The position numbers were made by a program, and so were the translations under genes. A model generated the notes under the pieces. That model was not told where the DNA came from. It saw only the letters and a program-made list of their open reading frames with translations, and did no database searches. Positions 44,014 through 52,301 of a stretch of 64,000 nucleotides of DNA are shown piece after piece. Each line of letters starts with the position of its first letter. The first letter of the stretch is position 1. This stretch comes from Pseudomonadota bacterium (GTDB lineage: Bacteria; Pseudomonadota; Alphaproteobacteria; Rhizobiales; Beijerinckiaceae), in the NCBI GenBank assembly GCA_023450615.1, contig JAEXGT010000105.1, positions 1-64,000 of the forward strand, in the 5' to 3' direction.

Positions 44014-46308
44014 GTGCTCGCTAATGTAGCCCTGACCCTCAGTATACTGACAGCGCTGACTGTCCTCATTGGCGCAATTGTCGTTCTTTTGCGTGAGCAG
44101 AACGATGACATGGCTAAAGCCGAAAGCGACCTGGCAAGTCTGGCGCTCTCCCTGCGGGAGCAGACCGACGCTGCTCTCCAGGCCGTTGAGAACGTTCTGC
44201 TGGATGTAATCGGACGCATCCCGCAGGCTAGCTTGAATGCAGGCGAGTTCGATGGATATGCCGCCTCGCAGGCAACGAAGGCAGTCCTTGTAGGGGCTTG
44301 CCATGCGCTGACTCAAATCCAGCGCATCGATCTCGTCAATGCTCGCGGGCAGATCGTCGGAACGTCGTATCCTCGTCCGCTTGCCGGGCCGATCTATCTG
44401 CGAGACACATCGTACTATCAGGCTCTTGCGAGCGATTCTTCGCTCCTCGTCTTTATGAGCGAACCCGTGCTCACCCGGGCGAGCGGCAAAAGGGTTTTTT
44501 CCCTTGCCCGGAAGATCAAGGATGCTGACGGAGTTTTTCTCGGTCTCATCGTTTCGACGATAGATCTGAGTCATTTCGAGAAATTATTCGAAGAGCATCT
44601 GAAGGCACGTTCCCTGGCGATCACGCTCTACCGGCGAGATGGGATTATCCTCGCTCACAGCCCGAAATCCGACGCTGCGCTCGGGCGCAGGATCTGGAAG
44701 CCGAATACTCCGCTGCAGCGGATGATCGCCAAGAACGTCCCGACCCTCATTCGTGACGTGAGCTGGATCGACAGGAACGAGCGCCTAGTCGCGCTGCATC
44801 CGCTCGCCAACTATCCAAGCGGCATCGCCGTCAGCAGGACCCTAGCGGAACTCCTGGCCGGACAACGCTTCGAAGCGCGCGTAATCCGGTTCTTCGCCCA
44901 TTTCATGGATATCGCCATCAATGCGGCCAGTCTGCTGGGTCTGAAGCATGTCAGAACCGGTATTCTGAGGGCAGCGAGCGAAAGTTACCTGTCCCGGCAT
45001 GATATCCTGACCAGACTTCCAAACAGGCAGCTTTTCTTGGAGGAATTGACGCGAACAACTCTTGCTTCCCGAAGAGCAAGTCGTGACTTCGCGCTTCATC
45101 TCATCGATCTCAACCGGTTCAAGGATATCAACGACAGCTACGGCCATGCGTCGGGAGACGAAATCATTAGGACCGTTGCGCAGCGCCTGCGGGAGCGTAT
45201 CAGAAAGGGCGATCTCATCGCCCGGATCGGCAGCGACGAATTCGCGATCATCCAGCGGCCAACAAGAGGACGGCAGCAGGTCATGGACCTGGTCACAGCC
45301 ATCCAGGACGCGATGAGGGTTCCTTGCACGGTCGGCAACGCCGAAATCGAGGTCGGGCTTTCGATAGGTGTTGCGGTTGCATCCCAGGTCGGAAGAACGC
45401 CGACCGAGCTGATGAAAGCGGCCGATGTCGCTCTCTATGCAGCAAAGTCCGATCCAGATAGCAATTATCGATTTTACGATACAAACATCAACGATCCGCG
45501 GGTGGAGCGCCGCGCACTCGAGGGAGCGTTGAAGGACGCCCATACTAATAAGGAATTCGAGCTCTACTATCAGCCCATCCTCGATCTGGAGACGAACCGG
45601 ACGTGGGGGTGCGAAGCCCTGGTGCGGTGGAAGCATCCGGCAAAAGGAATGGTCTCTCCGCTCCAGTTCATACCGGCGGCCGAGCAATCGGGCCTCATCG
45701 CTCAGATCGGCGATTGGATCTTGGAAGAAGCCTGCTCGACCGCCATGACCTGGGAGTTGCCGTTGAAGGTCGCGGTCAATCTCTCTCCGGTGCAGTTCCA
45801 GCGCCGGGATGTTTTCTCCAGCGTCAAACGGGCCCTGGACAAATCCGGCCTGCCGACACAGCGTCTGGTTCTGGAGATCACGGAATCCGTGAAGCTCACG
45901 GAAGAAGCCACTTCGACGCTCAAGCGTCTCAAGGCTCTGGGTGTATCGATCTCTCTCGATGATTTCGGCACTGGATATGCATCAATGAGCTATCTTCGGA
46001 GCTTTCCCTTCGATAAGATCAAGATCGACCAGTCGTTCGTACGCAGCATGCTGGATTCATCGGGCAGCCGCGCGATCATCAAGGCGACGATCGGCCTTGC
46101 GCACGATCTGAAGATCAGCACGACGGCCGAGGGTGTAGAAACGGAAGAGCAGCTTAATGCTCTGCGTCTCGCGGGCGCTTCCCATGCCCAAGGCTACCTG
46201 ATCGCCAAGCCTATGTCCCGAGAAGCTTTTGCGGCTTATATTGCAGACATCCAAAAGGGTTGGCACGATAAGCAGAACAGGCTGTTATCGACGCGGGCTA
46301 TTGCATGA
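44014..46308 (+). CDS. Cache-GGDEF-EAL protein, probable c-di-GMP phosphodiesterase
   Basis: 764 residues. A membrane segment starts at the N-terminus (~5-28), then a periplasmic Cache sensor (~40-280) with D-T-S-Y-Y-Q-A-L and a second hydrophobic segment near 290-310. The GGDEF domain follows (~325-490), whose active-site loop reads G-S-D-E-F at 406-410, lacking the second Gly. The EAL domain (~510-755) keeps E-A-L-V-R-W (Glu534), D-D-F-G-T-G-Y, K-I-D and A-E-G-V-E-T. I infer a phosphodiesterase with a regulatory or weak cyclase domain, tuned by a periplasmic small ligand. The start is a GTG with a poor ribosome site; no in-frame ATG precedes it after the stop at 43975. Confidence 0.88.
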   Translation: MLANVALTLSILTALTVLIGAIVVLLREQNDDMAKAESDLASLALSLREQTDAALQAVENVLLDVIGRIPQASLNAGEFDGYAASQATKAVLVGACHALTQIQRIDLVNARGQIVGTSYPRPLAGPIYLRDTSYYQALASDSSLLVFMSEPVLTRASGKRVFSLARKIKDADGVFLGLIVSTIDLSHFEKLFEEHLKARSLAITLYRRDGIILAHSPKSDAALGRRIWKPNTPLQRMIAKNVPTLIRDVSWIDRNERLVALHPLANYPSGIAVSRTLAELLAGQRFEARVIRFFAHFMDIAINAASLLGLKHVRTGILRAASESYLSRHDILTRLPNRQLFLEELTRTTLASRRASRDFALHLIDLNRFKDINDSYGHASGDEIIRTVAQRLRERIRKGDLIARIGSDEFAIIQRPTRGRQQVMDLVTAIQDAMRVPCTVGNAEIEVGLSIGVAVASQVGRTPTELMKAADVALYAAKSDPDSNYRFYDTNINDPRVERRALEGALKDAHTNKEFELYYQPILDLETNRTWGCEALVRWKHPAKGMVSPLQFIPAAEQSGLIAQIGDWILEEACSTAMTWELPLKVAVNLSPVQFQRRDVFSSVKRALDKSGLPTQRLVLEITESVKLTEEATSTLKRLKALGVSISLDDFGTGYASMSYLRSFPFDKIKIDQSFVRSMLDSSGSRAIIKATIGLAHDLKISTTAEGVETEEQLNALRLAGASHAQGYLIAKPMSREAFAAYIADIQKGWHDKQNRLLSTRAIA

Positions 46309-46513
46309 TCCGCACCTGATCATCTCCAGAGGTTAGGTCACATCCGTATTGCGGATTCGGATGTTTGATATCCGTTATGACGTCCAGGGCGGCTGCGGGT
46401 ATGATGATGCTGGGTGCGAATGTCGAGGAGCTGTCTTCAGAGCGTAGGGAACATTGGTCTTTGGCGGCACGTTTGCCGTTACTATTCCTTCGCACGAGAC
46501 ACATGCTGCCTTC

Positions 46514-47320
46514 ATGACCGCCGTTCCGTACGTTCCTTATTGCGGCTCGCCACCGGTTCCCGACCAGTTGGCCTGGAATACGGATCCCGCGCTCATCGCC
46601 TCGATGATCGGCATCGCCGTGCTCTATGCACTGGGATGTCGAGGCCAGGGAGCCCCGGAAAGATACCGGCAATCATGTTTCTATGCCGGGTGGCTTCTGG
46701 CGGCGGCAGCGCTGGTCTCGCCCCTTTGCAACCTCAGTGTCGCACTCTTTTCAGCGAGGGTCGGGCAGCACATGCTAATGACGCTGATTGCGGCTCCGTT
46801 GGTCGTTCTCGGACGGCCGGGAGAGGTTTTTCGACGGCTGTGGCCATATCGGATGCCGATCCGCCTTCCTCTGAGGGACGGGGCGCTACAGGCTCTCGCA
46901 ACCTTCGGCTTCGCCGCCACCCTTTGGACGTGGCATTTGCCGAAGCCATATGATCTCACGCTTCAGAGCGATATCGCCTATTGGATCATGCATATCACAA
47001 TCTTCGGATCAGCCTTGTTCCTATGGCACGCTCTATTCGAGCGTCTGGGCGGCATTTCCGCTGCTCTTCTGGTTGGCTTCGGCACCACCGTGCAGATGAG
47101 CCTGTTGAGCGCGTTGCTGACTCTCGCATCGCGTCCGCTTTTCAGCTCCCACCTTGGAACTACGTGGCCATGGGGCCTCTCGCCTGTGGAGGATCAGCAG
47201 CTTGGTGGGCTCATCATGTGGGTTCCCGGAGGTACGCTCTTCACCGTAATCGGCGTGGTGGCCTTCGGAGCATGGCTTCAGGAAATGTCAGCGAAAGATA
47301 CGACGCTCCGAAAAACCTAA
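46514..47320 (+). CDS. CtaG (caa3-type) cytochrome c oxidase assembly protein
   Basis: 268-residue integral membrane protein of the caa3_CtaG family with about seven membrane segments. Family marks are the N-terminal V-P-Y-C-G-S-P-P-V-P and W-N-T-D-P, the H-M-L-M-T-L-I-A-A-P-L-V-V-L-G-R-P block with a conserved His, a W-T-W-H-L-P motif, and D-Q-Q-L-G-G-L-I-M-W-V-P-G. The N-terminus suggests ATG 46514; an upstream in-frame TTG (46454) has AGGGA before it and is an alternative. This CtaG is unrelated to the Cox11-type copper chaperone also called CtaG. No oxidase subunits lie next to it. Confidence 0.87.
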   Translation: MTAVPYVPYCGSPPVPDQLAWNTDPALIASMIGIAVLYALGCRGQGAPERYRQSCFYAGWLLAAAALVSPLCNLSVALFSARVGQHMLMTLIAAPLVVLGRPGEVFRRLWPYRMPIRLPLRDGALQALATFGFAATLWTWHLPKPYDLTLQSDIAYWIMHITIFGSALFLWHALFERLGGISAALLVGFGTTVQMSLLSALLTLASRPLFSSHLGTTWPWGLSPVEDQQLGGLIMWVPGGTLFTVIGVVAFGAWLQEMSAKDTTLRKT

Positions 47321-47478
47321 CGCTGGGGCTATGCCGTTGGGGCGCATTTTCGGGCTTTCCTACCAAGTTCATGGCGGGCAGCTTGAACCCTGAAGCTTTA
47401 AATCATTGAACAGATACTTGATCGTTCATCCCATCTCAGGCCTATGATGCAACCCGAACTCGGCGGTAGCATCAATAT

Positions 47479-48855
47479 ATGGTTCGCATTTTCTCCATTT
47501 GCCTGATTGTCATGCTCGCCCATTTTGCCCTGGGTCCGGCGGCCCTTGCAGGGGAAAAGACGCGCGGGGTACGCGTCATCACATCGTTCCCACCGCAGTT
47601 TCTCGAACCGTTCCAACGCGCTTTCAAGGCACGTTATCCCGACTTTTCCCTCGAATTCATGCAACGCAAGACAACGACGGCGGTGGCGGACATTCTCAGT
47701 GAAAGGCACAGGGCAGACGTGTTATGGGCGTCGGCACCAGATGCCTTCGAAATTCTGAAAAGGGCAGGCAGGCTCGCGGCGGTGAACCCCCGTCCCACTG
47801 GAGCGCCGGACCTCATTGCCGGTTACCCAGTGAACGATCCGGACCTGACCTATCTCGGCTTTGCCCTGTCAGGTTATGGGTTCGTATACAATCCCAGCTA
47901 TCTCAGCGAACGGGGCTTGCCTGTGCCCAAGGGCTGGAGCGATCTTGCCGCGCCTATCTATGCCGAGCATATCGGGATCACTTCTCCGTCGCGCTCGGGC
48001 ACAATGCATCTCATGGTCGAGGCCATTCTCCAAGTCTACGGATGGGACCGCGGCTGGGGCATCTGGTCCGAGATCGGCGGTAATCTTGCGACCGTAACGG
48101 CGCGGAGCTTCGGCGTGTCTGCCGGGGTCGCCCGGGGGCGCTTCGGGCTCGGTCCCTCGATTGACTTCTTGGCGTATCCTGAAGGTATGCCGGATGGATC
48201 GACCCAATTCGCGCTTCCCGATGAGACCCTGTTCGTGCCTGCCAGCATCGCGATCCTGACCGGAGCCGCCAATCGGGGCGGCGCCGAGCGCTTCGTAGAC
48301 TTCGTGTTGTCCCCGGAAGGGCAGGCCCTTCTCCTGGATCCTGCCATCGCAAGATTGCCGATCTCTCCGGCCGTCTATCCGCCAAGCGGGACAGTGGAGG
48401 GCAATCCCTTCCAGCATGAAGGCCTCTTTGCCAAGGGATTATTCGACGCGAAGCTCTCGGCTGATCGCTATGAGCTAGTCAACATCATCTTTGACGAGAT
48501 GGTCACCTTTCGGCGGTCCGAGTTAAGGCGGATGTGGCAATCCGTCCGCGCTCTTGAATCGATCCTTCTCAGGCGCTCCGATCCGGAACTGGCGAAGATC
48601 GTGAGCGCTGCTCGCAGCGCCCTAACCCGACCGCCCCTGAGCGGCGCAGAGGCCATGGAGCTGGAGCGGTGGAAGGACCTCATGCGCATACGGCGCGGGC
48701 TTCCCACGCCTGAGCCTCAGGCCCAGCTCGAAGCCCGCATCAAGGCGCGCATCGAGGAGAACATGCTACTGGCGGCGCGCGCCCTGACCGATGCAGATGC
48801 GCGGTTGGACGGCGCAAGTGTGAATACGCCTGAGCCGAAGGCGGCCTACCAATGA
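47479..48855 (+). CDS. PgtC-like periplasmic binding protein linked to a two-component system
   Basis: 458-residue exported protein of the family-1 solute-binding fold (Fbp/PgtC-like). The signal peptide ends at A-A-L-A-G-E (~24). The mature chain opens V-I-T-S-F-P-P-Q-F-L-E-P-F and has D-V-L-W-A-S-A-P-D-A-F-E-I-L, S-P-S-R-S-G-T-M-H-L and a helical C-terminal extension after ~330. The same landmarks recur in the transporter-linked binding protein at 52302. Its stop overlaps the histidine kinase start (ATGA), so it most likely delivers a ligand signal to the kinase, as PgtC does with PgtB in Salmonella phosphoglycerate uptake. It has no adjacent permease of its own. Confidence 0.83.
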   Translation: MVRIFSICLIVMLAHFALGPAALAGEKTRGVRVITSFPPQFLEPFQRAFKARYPDFSLEFMQRKTTTAVADILSERHRADVLWASAPDAFEILKRAGRLAAVNPRPTGAPDLIAGYPVNDPDLTYLGFALSGYGFVYNPSYLSERGLPVPKGWSDLAAPIYAEHIGITSPSRSGTMHLMVEAILQVYGWDRGWGIWSEIGGNLATVTARSFGVSAGVARGRFGLGPSIDFLAYPEGMPDGSTQFALPDETLFVPASIAILTGAANRGGAERFVDFVLSPEGQALLLDPAIARLPISPAVYPPSGTVEGNPFQHEGLFAKGLFDAKLSADRYELVNIIFDEMVTFRRSELRRMWQSVRALESILLRRSDPELAKIVSAARSALTRPPLSGAEAMELERWKDLMRIRRGLPTPEPQAQLEARIKARIEENMLLAARALTDADARLDGASVNTPEPKAAYQ

Positions 48856-50756
48856 TCCGGCGGCGACGGCTTGGAATCGGTGGACGCCTCATCATCGCTT
48901 TCCTCGGAGTGGGTGGGCTCGCCGTCGGTGCGTGCATCGTTGGCTGGCTGTCCTATGCACGCCTCAGCGAAGAGCAGAACTCCGTGGCCAAGGATCATCT
49001 TCCGGCGCTCGCGTTCTCTGCCCGCCTCGCGGAAGCAGGGGCGAGCGTGATCGCCAGTACACCCGATCTTGCCGTCGCGGAGCGCCGTGAAGCCTACGAC
49101 CGCATTCGGCAAACCCTCGTGGAACGCCTGCTTGCGCTTCGGTCCGTCCTCAATGAGCGCAGCGACGCGCATTCGCTCTCGCCTGAACTCCTCGTGGTGA
49201 CGGATGGTATTGAGGCCAACCTCAAGGCCATCGACCGGGTCGCTGACCGGCGTTTCCCTCTGCACGAGCGCTCGCGGGAGATCGGCGAGGAGTTGAGATG
49301 GCTTCAGGCCGATCTAATCGAGGAAATCGAGCCGCTCATCGACGATGCCCGCTTCAATATCGAGTCAGCCATCGGAAGGGTCGCGCCCGGCGAGGCGGCA
49401 GAGGCCGGACGCAGGACGCTGCTGGAGGAGAGTCGCAAGAGTGAGGCTCTCCTGACCATCAATGCTCATGCCAACCTGATCATAGGCCTTCTGGGACGGC
49501 TCGGGACCGTGCCGACGATCGAGGATCTTCAGGAGACGCTCAATTTTCTGGGAGAGCTGACCGACCAACTCGATCTCGAAACCAAGGCGCTCGCCAGCTG
49601 GACGGACACGATTACCATCACCCAGATGACAGCGCGTCTTCTGGCCGTCTCCGATCCCGCATCGGGACTCGCAGCCGTGAAGCGGGCTGAACTCGAAGCC
49701 ATCGCGGATGCTCAGGCGCTTCTCGCCGAGAACCGACGCCTTGTTACTCAGCTTGGTACGCTCCTGTCGCAGGAAGTCAGCCGCACTGAAGCGATCGCCC
49801 GCAGGGCGGCGGAGCGCTCCGCCGACGCCATCGTGATCGGGCGCAATCTGCTCCTTGCCATCGCCGTGGCATCGCTCGCCGTCACCATCGCAATCGGCTG
49901 GTTCTATGTCCGGAGAAACCTTGTGGCTCGTCTCCAAGGACTGACGTTGGCGGCGACAACCATCGCGAGCGGTCCGGCGATGCCGGCACTCCCGCCTCCA
50001 ACCGACGATGAACTCGGCGATCTCTCCAGAGCACTCACCGTCTTTAGGCAGACACGCGACGACTTGGTTCAGGCCGCAAAACTCGCGGCGTTGGGCCAGA
50101 TGGCTGCGGGCCTCAGTCATGAACTGAATCAGCCTCTCGCGGCGATCCGCTCACACGCATATAACGGCGCCATTCTCCTGCAACGCGGCCGCCCGGAAGA
50201 GGCGAGGTCGAGCCTTGACCGGATCCAGGCCTTAACCGCGCGCATGGCGGAGCTGATCAAGCATCTCAAGCGCTTCGCCCGCCGCCCGGCTGCGACCCTC
50301 GAAGCGGTCGATCTCCGTGTCGTCGTTGAGGGAGCCTTGAGCCTGTTCGAGCAACGTCTCGACGAGGAGAAGGTCGACGTGCGGGTGAACTTTCCGGATC
50401 CTCCTCCGATGGTCCGGGCCGAGGAGGTGCGGCTTGAGCAGGTGATCGTCAATCTTATCTCTAACGCACTCGACGTCCTCGAGGGTCAGGCGGACCGGCG
50501 CATCGATATCAGTGCTGAAGTCAGGGCCGGCCGCGCCCGCCTGAGCGTCTCCGACAACGGATCGGGTATCGCCGAACAGCACCGCGCCGCCATTTTCGAT
50601 CCGTTCTTCACCACAAAGCCCGCGGGCCTTGGGCTCGGCCTCGGCCTTTCGATGTCGTACAACATCGTAAAAGACTTCGGAGGAGACTTGATTTTGGCGA
50701 GCACAGGACCGACGGGAACGACCTTTGTGATTGATCTGGCAGCGAGCGAGGCATGA
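48852..50756 (+). CDS. Membrane sensor histidine kinase, PgtB-like
   Basis: 634 residues. Membrane segments near 13-35 and 338-358 enclose a ~300-residue helical periplasmic sensor region. A HAMP-like linker follows, then HisKA with phosphoacceptor His423 (G-L-S-H-E-L-N-Q-P-L-A-A-I), and HATPase_c with N-L-I-S-N-A-L-D-V-L, D-N-G-S-G-I and a G-L-G-L-G-L-G-L-S-M lid. The H-E-L-N-Q-P box is that of the DctB/NtrB-type kinases that pair with sigma-54 activators. ATGA overlaps on both sides couple it to the binding protein and the response regulator. Confidence 0.92.
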   Translation: MIRRRRLGIGGRLIIAFLGVGGLAVGACIVGWLSYARLSEEQNSVAKDHLPALAFSARLAEAGASVIASTPDLAVAERREAYDRIRQTLVERLLALRSVLNERSDAHSLSPELLVVTDGIEANLKAIDRVADRRFPLHERSREIGEELRWLQADLIEEIEPLIDDARFNIESAIGRVAPGEAAEAGRRTLLEESRKSEALLTINAHANLIIGLLGRLGTVPTIEDLQETLNFLGELTDQLDLETKALASWTDTITITQMTARLLAVSDPASGLAAVKRAELEAIADAQALLAENRRLVTQLGTLLSQEVSRTEAIARRAAERSADAIVIGRNLLLAIAVASLAVTIAIGWFYVRRNLVARLQGLTLAATTIASGPAMPALPPPTDDELGDLSRALTVFRQTRDDLVQAAKLAALGQMAAGLSHELNQPLAAIRSHAYNGAILLQRGRPEEARSSLDRIQALTARMAELIKHLKRFARRPAATLEAVDLRVVVEGALSLFEQRLDEEKVDVRVNFPDPPPMVRAEEVRLEQVIVNLISNALDVLEGQADRRIDISAEVRAGRARLSVSDNGSGIAEQHRAAIFDPFFTTKPAGLGLGLGLSMSYNIVKDFGGDLILASTGPTGTTFVIDLAASEA

Positions 50757-52102
50757 ACGCAGAAGCGAAAGTCGTCCTGGTGGATGACGATCAGGAAGTC
50801 CTCGATGCCTACCGGCAGACGCTGGAACTAGATGGTTTTACGGTCGCCGCATTCGGCTCCGCTAAGGCCGGGCTCGGAACCTTATCACCCGATCTGCCGG
50901 CTGTCGTCGTGAGCGACGTCCGCATGCCCGGGCTCGATGGCTTCGGTTTCCTCGAAGCCGTCCGCGCCGTCGATCCCGAAATCCCGGTCGTTCTCGTGAC
51001 CGGTCACGGTGACGTGCCGATGGCGATCAAAGCGGTTCGTGCTGGCGCATGGGACTTCATTGAGAAGCCGGCTGATCCGGTGCGGCTCGTGGAAACGGTC
51101 AGGCGGGCTTCTGCGCACCGTAATCTCATAATCGAGAACCGTGCTCTCAAGGCCGGGGCATCCGATCAGGATTCCATAGCTGGTCGGCTCGTCGGCCAAT
51201 CCGCCGCGATTGAACGGCTGCGGCGGACCCTTCAGACCCTCGCGGATGCCGCGGCGGACGTTCTCCTTCTTGGCGAGACAGGGACGGGCAAGGAGGTCGC
51301 CGCCCGCGCTCTCCACGATTTCGGAAGCCGGCGTAAGGGAAGGTTCGTAGCAGTCAATTGCGGCGCGATGCCTGAGACCATGATCGAGAGTGAGCTTTTC
51401 GGCCATGAATCCGGTGCATTCACCGGCGCCCGCGAGAGACGGATCGGCAAAATCGAGCACGCGAGCGGCGGCACACTCTTTCTCGATGAAATCGAGTCAA
51501 TGCCGATGGCAGCGCAGATCCGGCTGTTGCGAGTACTCCAGGAGCGGACCATCGAGCGGCTAGGGTCGAACAAAGAGATCCCGGTCGACATTCGCGTCAT
51601 CGCCGCCACAAAGGCCGATCTCACGGAACTCGCAGGGAAAGGCGCGTTCCGCGAGGATTTGGTCTATCGTCTGAATGTCGTCACTGTCCGTCTCCCGCCC
51701 CTCCGCGAGCGGCGGGACGACATCCCGGTGCTCTTCACGCATTTCCTTCATCTTGCGGCTGCCCGGCAGGCGAGGGCGGTGCCCTCGCTCGAACCCTCTT
51801 TTATGGAACGGCTCCAGCAGCAGGAATGGCCAGGCAACGTGCGCGAGTTGCGCAACGCGGCCGAGCGCTATCTTCTCGGCCTCGACGAGGACGAGCCCCC
51901 TCAGGCGGAGGCTAAAATCCATGGCGCCTTAACCCTTGAGAGGCAGATGGAGATCGCCGAGCGCCGTGTGATCGAGGAAACCCTCGCACGTATGGGAGGG
52001 CGCATCGGCGCGACGGCAGATATGCTCGGGATTACCCGCAAAACCCTCTACCTGAAAATGAAGAAGTACGATCTTGGCCGACCTGAGGATATCGAGGCCT
52101 GA
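50753..52102 (+). CDS. Sigma-54-dependent response regulator, NtrC family (PgtA/DctD-like)
   Basis: 449 residues with the full three-domain plan. Receiver domain with acidic D11-D13 and phosphoacceptor Asp55 (V-S-D-V-R-M-P-G). AAA+ domain (~145-370) with Walker A G-E-T-G-T-G-K-E, the sigma-54-contact loop G-A-F-T-G-A and Walker B G-G-T-L-F-L-D-E-I-E. C-terminal Fis-type HTH (R-I-G-A-T-A-D-M-L-G-I-T-R-K-T-L-Y). All residues needed for ATP hydrolysis and sigma-54 contact look intact. It should activate the -24/-12 promoter 120 bases downstream of its own stop. Confidence 0.95.
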   Translation: MNAEAKVVLVDDDQEVLDAYRQTLELDGFTVAAFGSAKAGLGTLSPDLPAVVVSDVRMPGLDGFGFLEAVRAVDPEIPVVLVTGHGDVPMAIKAVRAGAWDFIEKPADPVRLVETVRRASAHRNLIIENRALKAGASDQDSIAGRLVGQSAAIERLRRTLQTLADAAADVLLLGETGTGKEVAARALHDFGSRRKGRFVAVNCGAMPETMIESELFGHESGAFTGARERRIGKIEHASGGTLFLDEIESMPMAAQIRLLRVLQERTIERLGSNKEIPVDIRVIAATKADLTELAGKGAFREDLVYRLNVVTVRLPPLRERRDDIPVLFTHFLHLAAARQARAVPSLEPSFMERLQQQEWPGNVRELRNAAERYLLGLDEDEPPQAEAKIHGALTLERQMEIAERRVIEETLARMGGRIGATADMLGITRKTLYLKMKKYDLGRPEDIEA

Positions 52103-52152
52103 CGTTACGGAGCTGACCCGCGCGGGAAGGGGGTGTTACCTTTTTTTCCCAT

Positions 52153-52189
52153 AGGGGCGCTCGTTTTTACGTTGCGCCTGTAAGCCCCT
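52153..52189. promoter_or_regulatory. Candidate upstream activator site for the NtrC-type regulator
   Basis: AGGGGC (52153-52158) and GCCCCT (52184-52189) are inverted copies, enclosing GGCGC/GCGCC and TTAC-N9-GTAA. The centre lies about 55 bases upstream of the -24 box, closer than the usual enhancer spacing but feasible. Inference from symmetry and position only. Confidence 0.3.
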
Positions 52190-52223
52190 GCCTGGAACAA
52201 TCGAAAAGGGTCGATCTCCAATT

Positions 52224-52238
52224 TGGCACGATCATTGC
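52224..52238 (+). promoter_or_regulatory. Sigma-54 (-24/-12) promoter of the ABC importer operon
   Basis: TGGCAC (52224-52229), five bases, then TTGC (52235-52238): GG and GC are separated by exactly ten bases, as the consensus requires. Transcription should start near 52250, giving a ~50-base leader before the ATG at 52302. The gene immediately upstream encodes a sigma-54 activator. Confidence 0.88.
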
Positions 52239-52301
52239 ATATTGGGCTTCCGGCCGCCCCGTGCGGACCCAAGCAAAGAGCCATCACGTTGGAGGAAACT
52301 G

